Source of the DNA: an uncultured bacterium
Lineage (GTDB): Bacteria > Cyanobacteriota > Vampirovibrionia > Gastranaerophilales > Gastranaerophilaceae
Direction: 5' to 3'
Length of the DNA stretch: 64,000 nucleotides
NCBI GenBank assembly: GCA_902783835.1
Contig: CACZSN010000006.1
Span: 61,265-125,264 of the forward strand
The position numbers and the translations under genes are program-made. Below the pieces are notes generated by a model that made no database searches, had not been told where the DNA came from, and saw only the letters and a program-made list of their open reading frames with translations. Within the stretch, counting starts at the first letter, position 1. Each line of letters starts with the position of its first letter. This document shows, piece by piece, positions 63,973 through 64,000 of this stretch.

Positions 63973-64000
63973 ACACAAAATGAAACCATTAGGATGCAAG

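Overview
Organism. The window is AT-rich (about one third G+C by eye), with dense genes and short intergenic gaps. It encodes a Gram-negative envelope: the lipid A kinase LpxK, an Mla-type lipid transporter, a TolC-like outer membrane protein and a giant AsmA/TamB-like protein. These sit beside an S-layer-homology (SLH) secreted protein, AddAB-type recombination helicases, Rex, a 7TM-HD phosphodiesterase next to ybeY and dgkA, and type IV pilus genes (pilO end, pilT). This mix best fits a host-associated non-photosynthetic cyanobacterial relative (Vampirovibrionia/Melainabacteria, Gastranaerophilales-like). A Negativicutes-type organism is the main alternative. The assignment is inference, because no rRNA is present.

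Layout. 1-3.2 kb: the 3' end of a pilO-like gene, then secD-secF-(HTH/zinc ribbon) on the minus strand. 3.4-4.5 kb: a REP-like mobile cassette with four copies of a GTCGAC-containing palindrome around a Y1 (REP-associated) transposase and a ribbon-helix-helix protein. 4.5-8.9 kb: a small ORF, a Fsr-like MFS transporter, an aberrant purH and a TolC-family gene. 9.1-24 kb: a surface-glycan locus. On the plus strand are a cupin, a DegT aminotransferase and a polyprenyl-phosphate-type GT2. On the minus strand are six or seven ORFs for very large membrane proteins: three YfhO-type genes (one frameshifted, one internally shortened) and three tandem DUF6311-like paralogues. 24-30.5 kb: addA/addB. 30.6-31.8 kb: isochorismatase-like hydrolase and rex behind a structured leader. 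32-38 kb: an envelope operon, ldcA - Opp-type ATPase - mlaE - mlaF - mlaD - lpxK. 38.1-46.5 kb: dnaX with an A9 slippery run, smpB, a GT-C membrane protein, and the overlapping cluster 7TM-HD - ybeY - dgkA - acpS. 46.6-56.4 kb: AsmA-like giant, sigma-70 factor, coiled-coil protein, AGCS symporter, pilT, second mlaE. 56.4-63.8 kb: ilvE, mutL with a small membrane protein, the SLH protein with a clear promoter, an AI-2E family permease and a radical SAM protein. The window ends in a promoter followed by a 33-codon ORF that starts at the predicted transcription start.

How it fits together. Most genes serve the cell envelope: protein export (SecDF), lipid A and phospholipid transport (LpxK, MlaDEF, orphan MlaE, AsmA-like), peptidoglycan recycling (LdcA), and surface sugar decoration (cupin/DegT/GT2 plus GT-C proteins). 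In the glycan locus the GT2 would load a lipid carrier, and the YfhO/DUF6311 proteins would transfer the sugar outside the membrane. No intergenic stretch longer than 300 bases occurs. The longest gaps (3206-3442, 4185-4506, the latter mostly REP copies; 31821-32093; 52639-52902; 59350-59585) are described below. No tRNA, rRNA, CRISPR array or prophage was seen.
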